A stretch of DNA of 64,000 nt, taken from contig NZ_ABVL01000009.1 in assembly GCF_000173075.1 (NCBI RefSeq), positions 30,958-94,957 on the forward strand, given 5' to 3'. The translations under genes and the position numbers were made by a program. The notes under the pieces are model-generated. The model searched no databases. It was not told the DNA's origin and worked only from the letters and a program-made list of their open reading frames with translations. The number at the start of each line of letters is the position of its first letter. The first letter of the stretch is position 1. Of this stretch, positions 24,798 to 35,107 are shown piece after piece. This DNA is from Chthoniobacter flavus Ellin428. Its GTDB lineage: Bacteria > Verrucomicrobiota > Verrucomicrobiia > Chthoniobacterales > Chthoniobacteraceae.

Positions 24798-27152
24798 TCA
24801 CCGGCAACAAACCAACACTCTCCGCCACGGCCGCCTGTCGGCACTGCGGAAGGGCGTTTCGACCGACGAAACTGCAACGAGAGTATTGCTGCGCCGGTTG
24901 CCAATTCGTTCACGATCTCATCGTCAAGAATGGCCTGGGCCAGTTTTACGACTTGCGGGACACTGAGGCGCAGCCGGTCAAATCGCTGGTCTTTCAAAAG
25001 CGTGACCTGGCCTGGCTCGAAAGCCTGGTGCAGTTGGCTGATCGCGCCGGTTCGGAGACCGCCAGCCTCGTCCTGGATCTCCAGGGCGTATCCTGTCTCG
25101 GCTGCGTCTGGTTGATTGAGCAGATCTTCAAGAACCAACCGGGCGCCATTACCGCTCGCGTCGACCCTGCCATTGGACGCCTGGAATTGAGTTGGAAGAC
25201 AGGCGCCTGCGACATCCCCGGGTATGCCCGCCGGCTGCAGTCTTTCGGTTATTTGGCAGGACCTCCGGGGCAAACTGGAAAACAGATGGATCACGCGCTC
25301 AGGATCCGTCTCGGGATCTGCGGAGCGCTCGCCTTGAATGCCATGCTTTTCACGCTCCCGAGCTATCTTGGCATGGAGAGCAGCTTCCAACTGGCAGCAC
25401 TTTTCGCGCGCTTTTCGATGGCCATCGGCACGCTCAGCCTGGTCATCGGAGGAAGCTATTTCTTTCACCGCACCTGGCACAGTTTGCGGCAGCGCATTCT
25501 GCATATCGACCTGCCGATTTCTCTCGGTTTACTCGCCGCCTACGCCTCATCGGTCTTCGCTTTCTCTCGTGGCGCGAGCAGCTTCGTCTACTTCGATTTT
25601 GTTTCGATCTTCACCTTCCTCATGCTCACCGGCCGCTGGCTGCAGTTGAAGGTCGTGGCCCGCAACCGCCACCTTCTCCTCGCAGCGCAGGATCGCTTGT
25701 CGGAGGTTTCTCGCGCCGGCTCGAAGGAAAAGCTGGCCGTGAAAGAAATCGTGGCCCGGCGTGCATTACACGCTGGCCTCGGGCCAGCCTGTTCCCGTCC
25801 GCTCCAGGCTGCTTTCTGAAGGCGCCACTTTCGGTTTGGAATGGATCAACGGAGAAAGCGAAACTCTCACGGCGCCTCGCGGACGCGTCGTCTCCTCCGG
25901 TGCGTTGAACTATTGCCATCACCCCATTGAGTTGGAGGCCTTGGAAGCATGGCCCGACTCGCTGCTTGCCCGGCTGGTCGAACTGCCCGCCCCCGGGCCC
26001 GAGCGAAACACGCAGGTCGAACGTTTCATCCGCTTTTACATGATCGTGGTCCTCGGTTTGGGAGCGATCGCCTTTGCCTGGTGGTGGCACCACAGCGGAG
26101 ATCTCTTCATCGCCCTGCAGATCCTCACCTCGGTCCTCGTCGTCTCGTGTCCTTGCGCTTCCGGTGTTGCGTTGCCACTGGCGGACGATTTCGCCGCATC
26201 TTTCGTCCGGCGGCTGGGCGTATTTGTCCGCGAGGTCAGTCTCTGGTCACGATTAAAGTCGGTCCGCAATATCGTCTTCGACAAAACCGGCACGCTCACG
26301 CTCGAGACGATGGCGCTGCAACAACCGGAAAGTCTCGCCGCCTTGTCCCCCCGCGAACGCGCAGTCCTGCTCGCCATCGTGAGCAACAGCTTGCACCCGG
26401 TCAGTTCCTGCCTGCGTGAGTTACTTCTAGCGGACGGAGTGGAGCCCGCCACTTTGCGCGAGACGCAGGAGATCGTAGGACTCGGCCTCAAGTGCACGAC
26501 CGAGCATGATGAGTGGCTGCTCGGCCGCAGCGGCTGGGCAGGCCCGGCGGAGGGCGATTGCATCTTCAGTCGCAATGGGCGGGTGCTGGCGGCATTCTCG
26601 TTCGAGGAGAACGTGCGCGCCGATGCCGGCCGGGAAATCGCCGTTCTGCGGGCCCAAGGCTACGATGTGTTTATCCTCAGTGGAGACCGCAGGGAAAAAG
26701 TGGCCACCATGGCGGCGCATCTTGGGCTGCCTGCCGATCATTGCCACGCGTCGATGTCACCGGAGCAGAAGGCGGAATGGGTGCGCAAGATCGACCATCG
26801 GAACACCCTCCTTATCGGCGATGGTGCCAATGATAGCCTCGCCTTCAACGTGGCGTATTGCACCGGCACGCCAGCGATCGATCGTGGTTTGCTGGAACAC
26901 AAAGCCGATTTCTATTTCCTCGGAAGAGACCTGGCCGGCATCCGTCGACTCCTCGAGACCGCCGCCGCGCGCAACCTGACGGTTCGCGCCGTTCTCGCGT
27001 TTGCGTTGCTCTACAATGGGGTGGCCGTCGGGATATCCATTGCGGGAGCGATGAGTCCAGTCGTTGCCGCGGTTTTGATGCCCGTCAGCTCGCTGATCTC
27101 GCTCGGGATTGTTTCGTTTCGCCGCCGCTGCTATCGAGTTTCGAAAGGTTGA
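24788..27152 (+). CDS. ccoI: Copper P-type ATPase CcoI, split by one-base frameshift
   Basis: About 788 residues across the break. The N-terminus has a treble-clef-like metal site (CRHCGRAF ... EYCCAGCQF, about 15-42) and a heavy-metal domain with GVSCLGCVW. Then come helices, the copper-translocation motif SCPCASG (CPC), the phosphorylation site DKTGTLT, and the hinge GDGANDSLAFN. The first part (to ~25757) and second part (from ~25761) are in different frames; one extra base among CCCGGC (25755-25760) accounts for it. CcoI loads Cu(I) for CuB of cbb3 oxidase. The missing TGE-type actuator in the first-part end and second-part start is consistent with the known lower conservation in this subfamily. 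Confidence 0.85.
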
Positions 27153-27192
27153 GCAAATGCCGGCGGCAGGGAAGAAAGCAGAGGCGATTCTT

Positions 27193-29442
27193 TCATGCCC
27201 GATCCTTTCCCGTTTTGGCCGGCGTGCCGGTAAATCGTCCGAGTCCGAGCAACCGCAGCCCATTCAGGACGACAATCACCGTGCTCCCTTCGTGGCCAAT
27301 GACTCCCACAGAAAGAGTGATTCGATTGAGCACCGCCGAGACGAAGAGCAGAAGCACCACACCGAGCGAAATGACGAGATTCTGGCGAATAATGGCACGG
27401 GCCGCCCGACTCAGCGCCAGCGCCTGCGAGACATTTTCGATCTTGTCGTGCATCAGCACGACATCGGCCTGTTCAAGGGCCGCATCGGAACCGTGCGAGC
27501 CCATGCCGATCGCGACGTCGGCCGCGGTAAGCGAAGGAGCGTCGTTGATTCCATCCCCCACCATCGCCACCTTGCGACCTTCCGCTTGCCAGCGATGAAT
27601 GCAATCCAGCTTGTCTGCAGGACGAAGACCGGCCCGGACATCCTGAATGTCGAGCGCCGCAGCGATGCGATTCGCCACCGCCCGTCGGTCACCGGTGAGG
27701 AGAGCCACCGCAACGCCCGTTTCTTTCAGCCGGGCGATGACCGGCTTCGATTCGGGTCGCAATTCGTCGCTCAGATCAATGACGCCAAGCGCCTTTTCGC
27801 CGGCCACCCATACTTCAACGAAGGCATGATCTTCGTTCATGACCGGAATCGCGATGCCGTGTTTCGCCAGAAGAGCGCGGCTCCCCACGAGAACGGGCGT
27901 ACCCTCGCATACACCTCTCATCCCAAAACCGGCGTCATTTTGCAGATCCGATACGGCAGCCAGCGTCAATCCACGCCTTTGGGCCTCAGAAGCGATCGCT
28001 CTCGAGAGAGGGTGCGTGGAAAATTGACCGACGCTGGCCGCCAATTTCAACACCGCGGCTTCCGACGTGCCATTCAGACCTTCGATTCGTGCGACCCGCA
28101 ATTTTCCCCTGGTTAGCGTGCCCGTCTTGTCGAAGGCAAACTGGTTCACCGCGGCGAGGTTTTCTACCGCAACACCGCCACGAAAGAGGATGCCCTGTCG
28201 CGCTCCCGCAGCAATCGCGACGAGAATGGCCGAAGGGATGGAAAGAACCAACGCGCACGGTGAAGCCACCACCAGCAAGGTCATCGTCCGATAAAGCGCT
28301 TCCGCCGTCGTGTGGCCGGATGCGAGCAACACGGCAAAGGCGATGGCACTGATGATCAATACCACCCAAGTGTAATAGCGGCTGAATGCATCCGTGAAGC
28401 GCTGCGCCGGAGCCTTCTGCTGCTGCGCGGTTTCGATCAAGGCGATGATCCGCTGCACGGCGCTGTTTTGCGGCGTCCTCTCCACCCGGATCACCGCCTT
28501 GCCTTCCAAATTCAAAGTGCCACCACTCACATGATCTCCCTTCCGCTTCGCCACCGGAATCGACTCCCCACTGAGCGCGGATTCATCGGCCGAAGTTTCA
28601 CCTTCCATGATGAAGCCATCGACGGGAAAAAGTTCACCGGGCTTCACGAGGAGTTCGTCGGCGGACTGCACATCCTCGATGGCGGCGGCGACCCACACGT
28701 CACCAGTCCTGCGCAGCACTTGTTTGGGAGCAGCCTTGAGCAGCGAGTTGATCGTCTTTTGGGTCCGGTGGTGGGCAAATTGTTCCAGTCCCCCGCTCAA
28801 CGAGAAGAGAAACAGCAGCGTCGCCCCTTCCGTCCACGCGCGCACGAAAAGAGCGCCCACCGCCACAATGAGCATCAGGAAATGCACATCGATCTTGCCC
28901 CGGCGCAGTTCGCCGAAAACTTCGCGCGAGGCGTACCAGCCACCGCACAGATAGGAGGCGGCAAATGCCACGGCTGCTCCGGTGGGCAACGTCCGCTCGA
29001 GAAAATGCCCGGCCAGCGCTGTCACCCCGCAAATGCCCGCGAGGAGCAACATCTTGCGGTAATCATCGCCACTTTCGGGCGACGAGGGCCGGTTCTGCCA
29101 TCGGGGAATCTTGAAATGCCGCCATAAGACAGCCCCCTGTGGCTCGAGATGGCCGCGATGAAATTCGATCACGCCAGAACCGAGATGATGATGATGAAAT
29201 ACTTCGTCCGCGTTACCCTGCTCCTGGCTGTGGCACACTTCGGGCGAGTGGATCACGGCTCCCGGGTCGGGCAGTTCACGAGCCAGGCTCGCATCAATCT
29301 TCGAGATCGCCGGGGAGTCGGGAATTACCTCGGCAAACCCCACCTCGACATCGTGTTTCACCGCATCGATGCGCAACCCTTCGATTTCTGGATTGTTCCG
29401 GAGAATGCGCTCGATCGATTTGGGATGGGAATCGGGTTCCAT
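27193..29442 (-). CDS. P1B-4-type heavy-metal ATPase (Co/Zn/Fe exporter)
   Basis: 749 residues. Hallmarks of subclass P1B-4 are present: membrane motif S394-P-C396 (not CPC) and the C-terminal HEGST in the last helices. Also DKTGT at D438, actuator SGES and hinge GDGINDAP. The N-terminal ~100 residues contain a His-rich stretch with FHHHHLG (83-88) and C70-H71, which may sense or bind metal. P1B-4 pumps export Co2+, Zn2+, Ni2+ or Fe2+; which one is not readable from sequence. The gene is convergent with ccoI (40-base gap). Confidence 0.92.
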   Translation of the reverse strand: MEPDSHPKSIERILRNNPEIEGLRIDAVKHDVEVGFAEVIPDSPAISKIDASLARELPDPGAVIHSPEVCHSQEQGNADEVFHHHHLGSGVIEFHRGHLEPQGAVLWRHFKIPRWQNRPSSPESGDDYRKMLLLAGICGVTALAGHFLERTLPTGAAVAFAASYLCGGWYASREVFGELRRGKIDVHFLMLIVAVGALFVRAWTEGATLLFLFSLSGGLEQFAHHRTQKTINSLLKAAPKQVLRRTGDVWVAAAIEDVQSADELLVKPGELFPVDGFIMEGETSADESALSGESIPVAKRKGDHVSGGTLNLEGKAVIRVERTPQNSAVQRIIALIETAQQQKAPAQRFTDAFSRYYTWVVLIISAIAFAVLLASGHTTAEALYRTMTLLVVASPCALVLSIPSAILVAIAAGARQGILFRGGVAVENLAAVNQFAFDKTGTLTRGKLRVARIEGLNGTSEAAVLKLAASVGQFSTHPLSRAIASEAQRRGLTLAAVSDLQNDAGFGMRGVCEGTPVLVGSRALLAKHGIAIPVMNEDHAFVEVWVAGEKALGVIDLSDELRPESKPVIARLKETGVAVALLTGDRRAVANRIAAALDIQDVRAGLRPADKLDCIHRWQAEGRKVAMVGDGINDAPSLTAADVAIGMGSHGSDAALEQADVVLMHDKIENVSQALALSRAARAIIRQNLVISLGVVLLLFVSAVLNRITLSVGVIGHEGSTVIVVLNGLRLLGLGRFTGTPAKTGKDRA

Positions 29443-29921
29443 AACACATCATAGGGTCCTCCCGCTGTGGAAATTCCTCCAACCCTCTGTTGCTCCTTAT
29501 TAACCGGTCTTTGCCGCAGCTCGGCCCTACTCCGCTTTGCGTTCGACAAGATACGACGATCGCCTGGCAAACGGCGGGGAGTCGGAACCGGCTGCTGTTT
29601 GCGGCGGGACTCAGGTGCCGATGTTGGAAAGGACAAATACCGTTCCACTTTCGACAACCCGCGTGCAGCGTCCGGTCCTTCCTTTGGGTCATGGTGTCGT
29701 CGGAACAAGGACTGGGCGCAGCGGCCTGGTTTCCTTGCTTCCCTCGCCGAGGGACAGCTTCCGCTAACCCCTCGGCGGGACCATTCCTTCCAGCAAAATA
29801 AAAAGGCTCTTTGAATAATACCGACAACCACGCATCGTCGGAGTGATGGGTTGTTCCGTCGTTCCGAGGCGGCTGCTCCTCAGCTTGCGCCAACGTTTTC
29901 TCCGAAACCGACCCAGTCGAG
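29443..29921. other. 479-base intergenic region between divergent genes
   Basis: Lies between the starts of the metal ATPase (minus) and the acyl-CoA ligase (plus), so it must hold two promoters. Several overlapping open frames on both strands have no recognisable family and no ribosome sites. I see no clear operator, hairpin or repeat. Confidence 0.6.
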
Positions 29922-32630
29922 ATGAAAGCCCGCACCGCCCGGCCATCTTTATCCGCTCGTCGAATTCCGCTGAGCGAGATCTTGAATCCACAGTCCATCG
30001 CGGTGATCGGCGCGACGGAAGCGGAACATAGTGTGGGACGGGCAATCCTGGAAAATCTCAGCGCGTTTCAAGGCCGAGTTTTTGCCGTCAATCCCAAACA
30101 CAAAACCGTCCTGGGCGTTCCGGCCTTCGCCTCCATCGGCGCCATTCCCGAACCAATCGACCTGGCTATCGTCGCCACTCCAGCTTCCACCGTACCGGCC
30201 ATTCTTGGGGAATGTGCCGCCGCGGGGGTGAAGGGAGCCGTCATTATCTCCGCTGGTTTTAAGGAAACCGGAGCGAGCGGTGCAGAACTCGAGCGGCAGA
30301 TTCTCGCCCAGCGCGGCCACATGCGCGTGCTCGGCCCCAATTGCCTTGGTGTGATGCTTCCTCACATCGGTTTGAATGCGACCTTTGCCGCGAGCATGGC
30401 TCGCGCTGGCAAGGTCGCTTTCCTTAGTCAGAGCGGCGCACTATGCACCGCCATCCTCGATTGGAGCCTGCGCGAGGAAGTCGGTTTCAGCGCCTTTGTT
30501 TCTCTGGGCTCCATGCTCGATATCGGATGGGGCGATCTGATCGAATTCTTCGGCGACGATCCCCAGACCAAAAGTATCGTTTGCTACATGGAGTCGGTTG
30601 GCGACGCGCGGACCTTTCTTTCGGCGGCGCGCGAGGTCGCATTCAGCAAACCGATCGTCGTCATTAAAGTCGGCCGCACCGAAGCCGCGGCCCGGGCGGC
30701 TGCCTCACATACGGGTTCGTTAACCGGAAGCGACGCCGTCCTCGATGCCGCTTTCCGCCGCGCCGGCGTGGTTCGCGTGGAGACGATCGAGGAATTATTC
30801 GACATCGCCGAGGTCCTGGCGAAACAACCACCTCCACGGGGTCCGCGCCTGGCGATCGTCACCAATGCCGGCGGTCCCGGCGCCTTGGCGACCGACATAC
30901 TTGTCACCGCCGGCGGTCAGCTGGCGAAACTGTCACCGCAGACGCTGACGAAGCTCGATCAGTTATTGCCTCCCGCCTGGAGCCACGGGAATCCCATCGA
31001 TCTCTTGGGAGCCGCCGATGCCGAAACTTACGGGCGGGCATTCGAAATCGCCCTGAGTGAAGAAAGCGTCGATGGCGTGCTAGTGATTCTGACTCCGCAA
31101 GCAATGACCGATATCGACGGCACGGCCACCCAGTTGGCCAACCTTGCCCGCGGCTCGTCCAAACCCGTCCTCGCCAGTTGGATGGGCGGTGCGTCGCTGG
31201 AGTCCGCGCGCACGGCCCTGAACGCCGCCGGAGTTCCAACTTACGATTACCCGGATGCCGCGGCGCGGACTTTCGCGCTCATGTGGCAATACAGCGATCG
31301 TCTTCGCCTGCTTTACGAACGCCCGGCCCTTCCGCCAGCCGACAGCAGCAAGGGGGAAAAGCACAGCATTGCCGAGCGTCTGATCGCCCACGCCCGAAAG
31401 GAAGGCCGCAACTTGCTCACCGAAGTCGAGTCCAAGCATCTGCTCTCGGCCTATGGCATTCCGACTGTCGAAACTTTCATCGCCCACACCGAAAACGCCG
31501 CCGTGAACCGCGCGCAACGGCTTGGTTATCCTGTCGTGGTCAAGGTTTACTCGCAGACGATCACGCACAAAACCGACGTCGGCGGCGTCCGTCTCCAGCT
31601 CGAGAATGGCGCGGCGGTGCGTCGCGCCTGGCGCGAAATCAAGGAAGCCGTTTCTGCGAAGGCCGGCGCCGATCAATTCCAAGGTGTCACTGTGCAGTCC
31701 ATGATTCCGCGAGATGGCGTCGAGCTCATCTTCGGTGCCAGCGTCGATCCGCAATTTGGCCCGGTCCTGATTTTTGGCGCCGGCGGCGAATTGGTCGAAG
31801 TCCTGAAAGACCGTGCAATCGGTCTCCCGCCACTCACCACCACACTCGCGCGGCGGCTGATGGAACGAACACGGATATTTCATGCATTGAAAGGAGTCCG
31901 CGGACGTAAACCGGTAAATCTCGATGCACTGGCGGAACTGCTCGTTGCCTTCAGTCATCTCGTTGCCGAGCAACCTTGGATCGCCGAGATCGACATCAAT
32001 CCCCTGCTGGCCAGCGCCGAACACCTGCTAGCCCTCGACGCTCGCGTCGTCCTTCACCCGATCAACAAGGCGGAGAGCGACCTGCCACACCTCGCGATCC
32101 GGCCATATCCCACGGATTACGTCAGCCAAATTCGGCTCCGCCAAGGCTCCCGCCTCACACTCCGGCCGATCCGCCCAGACGATGAGGAATTATTGGTCGC
32201 CTTTCACGCAACGTTATCCGAGGAGAGCGTCAGCTTTCGCTATTTCGGCCCTCTTTCGCTGGAAACACGCACTGCACACCATCGCCTCGTCCGCGTCTGC
32301 TTTTCAGATTACGACCGGGAACTGGCATTGGTCACCGTTCACGGAAAGGGAGCCGAACGCGAGATTGTAGCCGTGGGAAGATTGAATCGACTTCACGGAA
32401 CAAACAGCGCGGAATTCGCCATCCTCGTCGCCGATACCTGGCAGGGGCGTGGTCTTGGGACTCAGCTTTTGGAAGCACTCGTCCGGATTGGAAAATCCGA
32501 AAAGCTGGAATTGATCGTCGGAAGCATTCTCGCCAACAACCATGCAATGCTCGATCTCAGTCGCAGGCTCGGCTTCGAATTAAAGCGTTTGCCTGGCGAG
32601 AATGTGGTCGAAGCAGAACTGCGGCTTTAA
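29922..32630 (+). CDS. ADP-forming acyl-CoA ligase fused to GNAT acetyltransferase (Pat/YfiQ type)
   Basis: 902 residues. Order: CoA-binding domain ([19 protein letters not shown], residues ~26-120), succinyl-CoA-ligase-like alpha domain, ATP-grasp beta domain (about 475-700, with [18 protein letters not shown]), then a GNAT domain (about 735-890, [38 protein letters not shown]). Relatives include Salmonella Pat and E. coli YfiQ/PatZ, protein lysine acetyltransferases that inactivate acetyl-CoA synthetase. In those proteins the ligase part is catalytically dead. Here the region around [12 protein letters not shown] retains a His in the phosphohistidine area (SHTGSLTGS), so ligase activity is possible. 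Stands alone. Confidence 0.9.
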   Translation: MKARTARPSLSARRIPLSEILNPQSIAVIGATEAEHSVGRAILENLSAFQGRVFAVNPKHKTVLGVPAFASIGAIPEPIDLAIVATPASTVPAILGECAAAGVKGAVIISAGFKETGASGAELERQILAQRGHMRVLGPNCLGVMLPHIGLNATFAASMARAGKVAFLSQSGALCTAILDWSLREEVGFSAFVSLGSMLDIGWGDLIEFFGDDPQTKSIVCYMESVGDARTFLSAAREVAFSKPIVVIKVGRTEAAARAAASHTGSLTGSDAVLDAAFRRAGVVRVETIEELFDIAEVLAKQPPPRGPRLAIVTNAGGPGALATDILVTAGGQLAKLSPQTLTKLDQLLPPAWSHGNPIDLLGAADAETYGRAFEIALSEESVDGVLVILTPQAMTDIDGTATQLANLARGSSKPVLASWMGGASLESARTALNAAGVPTYDYPDAAARTFALMWQYSDRLRLLYERPALPPADSSKGEKHSIAERLIAHARKEGRNLLTEVESKHLLSAYGIPTVETFIAHTENAAVNRAQRLGYPVVVKVYSQTITHKTDVGGVRLQLENGAAVRRAWREIKEAVSAKAGADQFQGVTVQSMIPRDGVELIFGASVDPQFGPVLIFGAGGELVEVLKDRAIGLPPLTTTLARRLMERTRIFHALKGVRGRKPVNLDALAELLVAFSHLVAEQPWIAEIDINPLLASAEHLLALDARVVLHPINKAESDLPHLAIRPYPTDYVSQIRLRQGSRLTLRPIRPDDEELLVAFHATLSEESVSFRYFGPLSLETRTAHHRLVRVCFSDYDRELALVTVHGKGAEREIVAVGRLNRLHGTNSAEFAILVADTWQGRGLGTQLLEALVRIGKSEKLELIVGSILANNHAMLDLSRRLGFELKRLPGENVVEAELRL

Positions 32631-32803
32631 GGTATTTATATCGGTTCGGTGACCTGAACACGCAGGACCGCGAGGAGGCTGACAACGAACGGTCAAGACT
32701 GAGCAACCAGCGGGTAGCTCAGCAACGGCAGGCGGATACACATTCAGGCAAACGAAAACTCCTGAGGGTTAAGCCGCTCAGAAACCAACATCACCAATCC
32801 ATC

Positions 32804-33187
32804 ATGATCCCGATTCTTCAGACCACCTTTCTCAACATGACAAGCTCAGACGCTGTCGTTGCTCGTATCGAGAAGGAGACCGAAGCCCTCAGCAAATTTT
32901 ACGATCGAATGACCCGTTGCCACGTGCAACTCGAGGCACCGGCCCAGCATCACCACCACGGCACCCCTTTTCATGTTCGTATTGAAGTCCACGTCCCCGG
33001 CAAGGAACTCGTCGTTGCGCACGCGCCAACGTGTCGCCCCACAGTCGCACAGGACGGCGACGGTCACCGGCGCAAGTCCCACGATTTCGAAGCAGCCCAC
33101 AAGGATGCGTATGTCGCGATTCGGGATGGTTTTCGGGCCATGCGTCGACAGTTGCAGGATCACGTTCGACGTCTTCAAGCAGCTTGA
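32804..33187 (+). CDS. HPF/RaiA-family ribosome hibernation factor
   Basis: 127 residues with the RaiA fold: QTTFLNMTSSDAVVARIEKE, CHVQLEAP, HHHHGTPFHVRIEVHVPGKELVV and DAYVAIRDGFRAMRRQLQDHVRR. The HHHHG loop before a beta strand is common in this subfamily. Such proteins bind the 30S subunit A/P sites and block translation in stress; this one is the short type lacking the dimerising C-terminal domain. The 172 bases before it hold no gene; the downstream sulfatase is convergent. Confidence 0.85.
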   Translation: MIPILQTTFLNMTSSDAVVARIEKETEALSKFYDRMTRCHVQLEAPAQHHHHGTPFHVRIEVHVPGKELVVAHAPTCRPTVAQDGDGHRRKSHDFEAAHKDAYVAIRDGFRAMRRQLQDHVRRLQAA

Positions 33188-33294
33188 GACGCGGGCGTCG
33201 CCCCGATAGGCCCCTGTGAATTTCGACACGGTCACCGGCTCGACGTTGAGTAAGCGGTTCACTCTCGGGGAGCATGGCGGTACAGACGAAGGGA

Positions 33295-34965
33295 TCAATC
33301 GGCGGGGCGCACTTCGGATTTGGGTGGTTTTTCCGAGGCAGATCCGGCCTTTTTTCCCGGAGGATAAGGTTTTACTTGGGCGCGCAGAGCCCACGCTTCC
33401 CATTTCTCGGCAAGCGCCTGCGCGCGGGCGGATTCGGTCGCCGAGAGATCGTGCAATTCCGTGCGATCGGCTTTCATGTCGTAGAGTTCCCAAGCTCCAT
33501 TGCGGCCTGCGCGAACGAGCTTCCAATCCCCCTCGCGAATCGCCGCATTGCCTTCGTGTTCCCAGTAGATGGCGTCACGCTCGATGGGCCGATTGTCCAG
33601 GGCCGGCACGAGGCTGCGGCCTTCCATCGGCAGGATTGGATGGCTCTTGAACTCCGTCGGATACTTCGCGCCGGCGACTTCGACACAGGTCGGCATGATA
33701 TCGATGACATGCCCCATTTGTCGCCGGAAGGTGCCGGGATCTTTGATCTTCGCCGGCCAGTGGACGATGAGTGGTGTCGCCACGCCACCCTCGTGATTGA
33801 AATGTTTGTATCGGCGGAAGGGCGTGTTTTCGAGGGTCGCCCAGGACTGGCCGCAATACACCTGGGAACGCGGGCCACCGGGGTCGGCGCCTTCCAGTCG
33901 TCCTTCCGGTCCGCTCTCCGCATTGCCTCCATTGTCGCTCATGAAAAGGATGAGCGTGTTATCCATGACTCCCCGCTTCTCCAGGTCCGCCACGAGGCGT
34001 CCCACGGCGGCATCCATGTGGGCGACACAGGCCGCATAGATCGACATGATGTGATCGAAGTGATCCTGCCTTTCGGGATTCAAAGCATCCCAGGCCTTCA
34101 CCGGATCCGGACGCGGCGAAAGTGCCCACCCGGGATCGAGCACGCCCATGCTGCGCTCCCGCGCGTGCCGCTGCTCGCGCAGTTGGTCCCAGCCGATTTT
34201 GTATTTGCCGCGAAAACGGGCGATGTCTTCCGGAGGCGCCTCGAGCGGAAAATGAGGAGCGTTGTAGGCCAGATAAAGAAAGAATGGTTTCTTCTCGTCG
34301 ATCGCTTCGTGGATGAACTGGATTCCGTAATCCGTCCAAAGGTCCGTGGTGTACCAATTCTTCGGCAATTGCGGATCGTCGTTCGCGAGCTTGCGCCCGT
34401 TCAGATAAAGTTCCGCGCGGGTATCGGCCGGGAAATAGAAACCGCCGGCGGGAGAATTCAGGCTGCGGTCAAATCCCCGCGTCCACGGGGTGACGCCTTG
34501 TTCCTGGCCGACGTGCCACTTGCCGCTCATCGCGGTGAAATAACCGGCCGGTCCGAGCACTTCGGCCAGGGTCACACATTGATCATTGAGATGGCCCAGA
34601 TAGCCGGGCAGGCCCTGACTCCCAACCATCAAACCCACACCGGCTTGATGCGAATACAATCCGGTGAGCAAAGCGGCCCGAGTCGGGCAGCAGCGTCCGG
34701 TATTGTAGAACTGGGTGAAGCGAAGTCCGGTCGCCGCGAGATGATCGAGGTTGGGCGTCGGAATCTCGCTGCCGTAACAGCCAATGTCGGAAAACCCCAT
34801 ATCATCGACCAGGATGACGATGATGTTCGGACGCGCGGTCTTGTCTGGCGCCGGAACGGAGGGGTTGGACCTGGACGCGGGATCCGCCGCCACAGCATGC
34901 GCGGCGACGACAAAGGAAAAGCCGGCGACGACCAGTAGCGGGAAGATTCGTGGAGAGAGTGGCAT
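33295..34965 (-). CDS. Secreted type I sulfatase (arylsulfatase A-like)
   Basis: 556 residues from the ATG at 34965; a GTG/TTG-type start 14 codons upstream (35007) is possible but the signal peptide (MPLSPRIFPLLVVAGFSFVV...AHA) begins here. The alkaline-phosphatase fold has metal ligands in ILVDDMGFSD and DNGGN, the activation motif C-C-P-T-R followed by AALLTG (first Cys becomes formylglycine), and the substrate-site MSGKWHVG. A His-containing YNAPHFPLEAPP is also family-typical. A formylglycine-generating enzyme is needed but is not obvious in the window. Substrate unknown; Verrucomicrobiota use such enzymes on sulfated polysaccharides. Confidence 0.93.
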   Translation of the reverse strand: MPLSPRIFPLLVVAGFSFVVAAHAVAADPASRSNPSVPAPDKTARPNIIVILVDDMGFSDIGCYGSEIPTPNLDHLAATGLRFTQFYNTGRCCPTRAALLTGLYSHQAGVGLMVGSQGLPGYLGHLNDQCVTLAEVLGPAGYFTAMSGKWHVGQEQGVTPWTRGFDRSLNSPAGGFYFPADTRAELYLNGRKLANDDPQLPKNWYTTDLWTDYGIQFIHEAIDEKKPFFLYLAYNAPHFPLEAPPEDIARFRGKYKIGWDQLREQRHARERSMGVLDPGWALSPRPDPVKAWDALNPERQDHFDHIMSIYAACVAHMDAAVGRLVADLEKRGVMDNTLILFMSDNGGNAESGPEGRLEGADPGGPRSQVYCGQSWATLENTPFRRYKHFNHEGGVATPLIVHWPAKIKDPGTFRRQMGHVIDIMPTCVEVAGAKYPTEFKSHPILPMEGRSLVPALDNRPIERDAIYWEHEGNAAIREGDWKLVRAGRNGAWELYDMKADRTELHDLSATESARAQALAEKWEAWALRAQVKPYPPGKKAGSASEKPPKSEVRPAD

Positions 34966-35107
34966 AGGGAACAGGTCCACTAACCCCGCGTTTGCGGTCG
35001 AGAGCAAAAAAATTCACTCTGCTCCTGCTCGGCCCGGGTGCGAGGTGGAGTGCTTAGCGGCTTATCAGGGTAGCGACCTACGCTGGAGCTGGCTGCGATT
35101 CACCAGT

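Noticed and set aside
25755..25760. Programmed frameshift in ccoI as in copA
   Set aside because: No slippery A-run or stimulating hairpin at the site, and eight other indels of the same kind occur in the window.
29443..29921. Overlapping open frames between the metal ATPase and acyl-CoA ligase
   Set aside because: None shows a family motif, start site or consistent composition.
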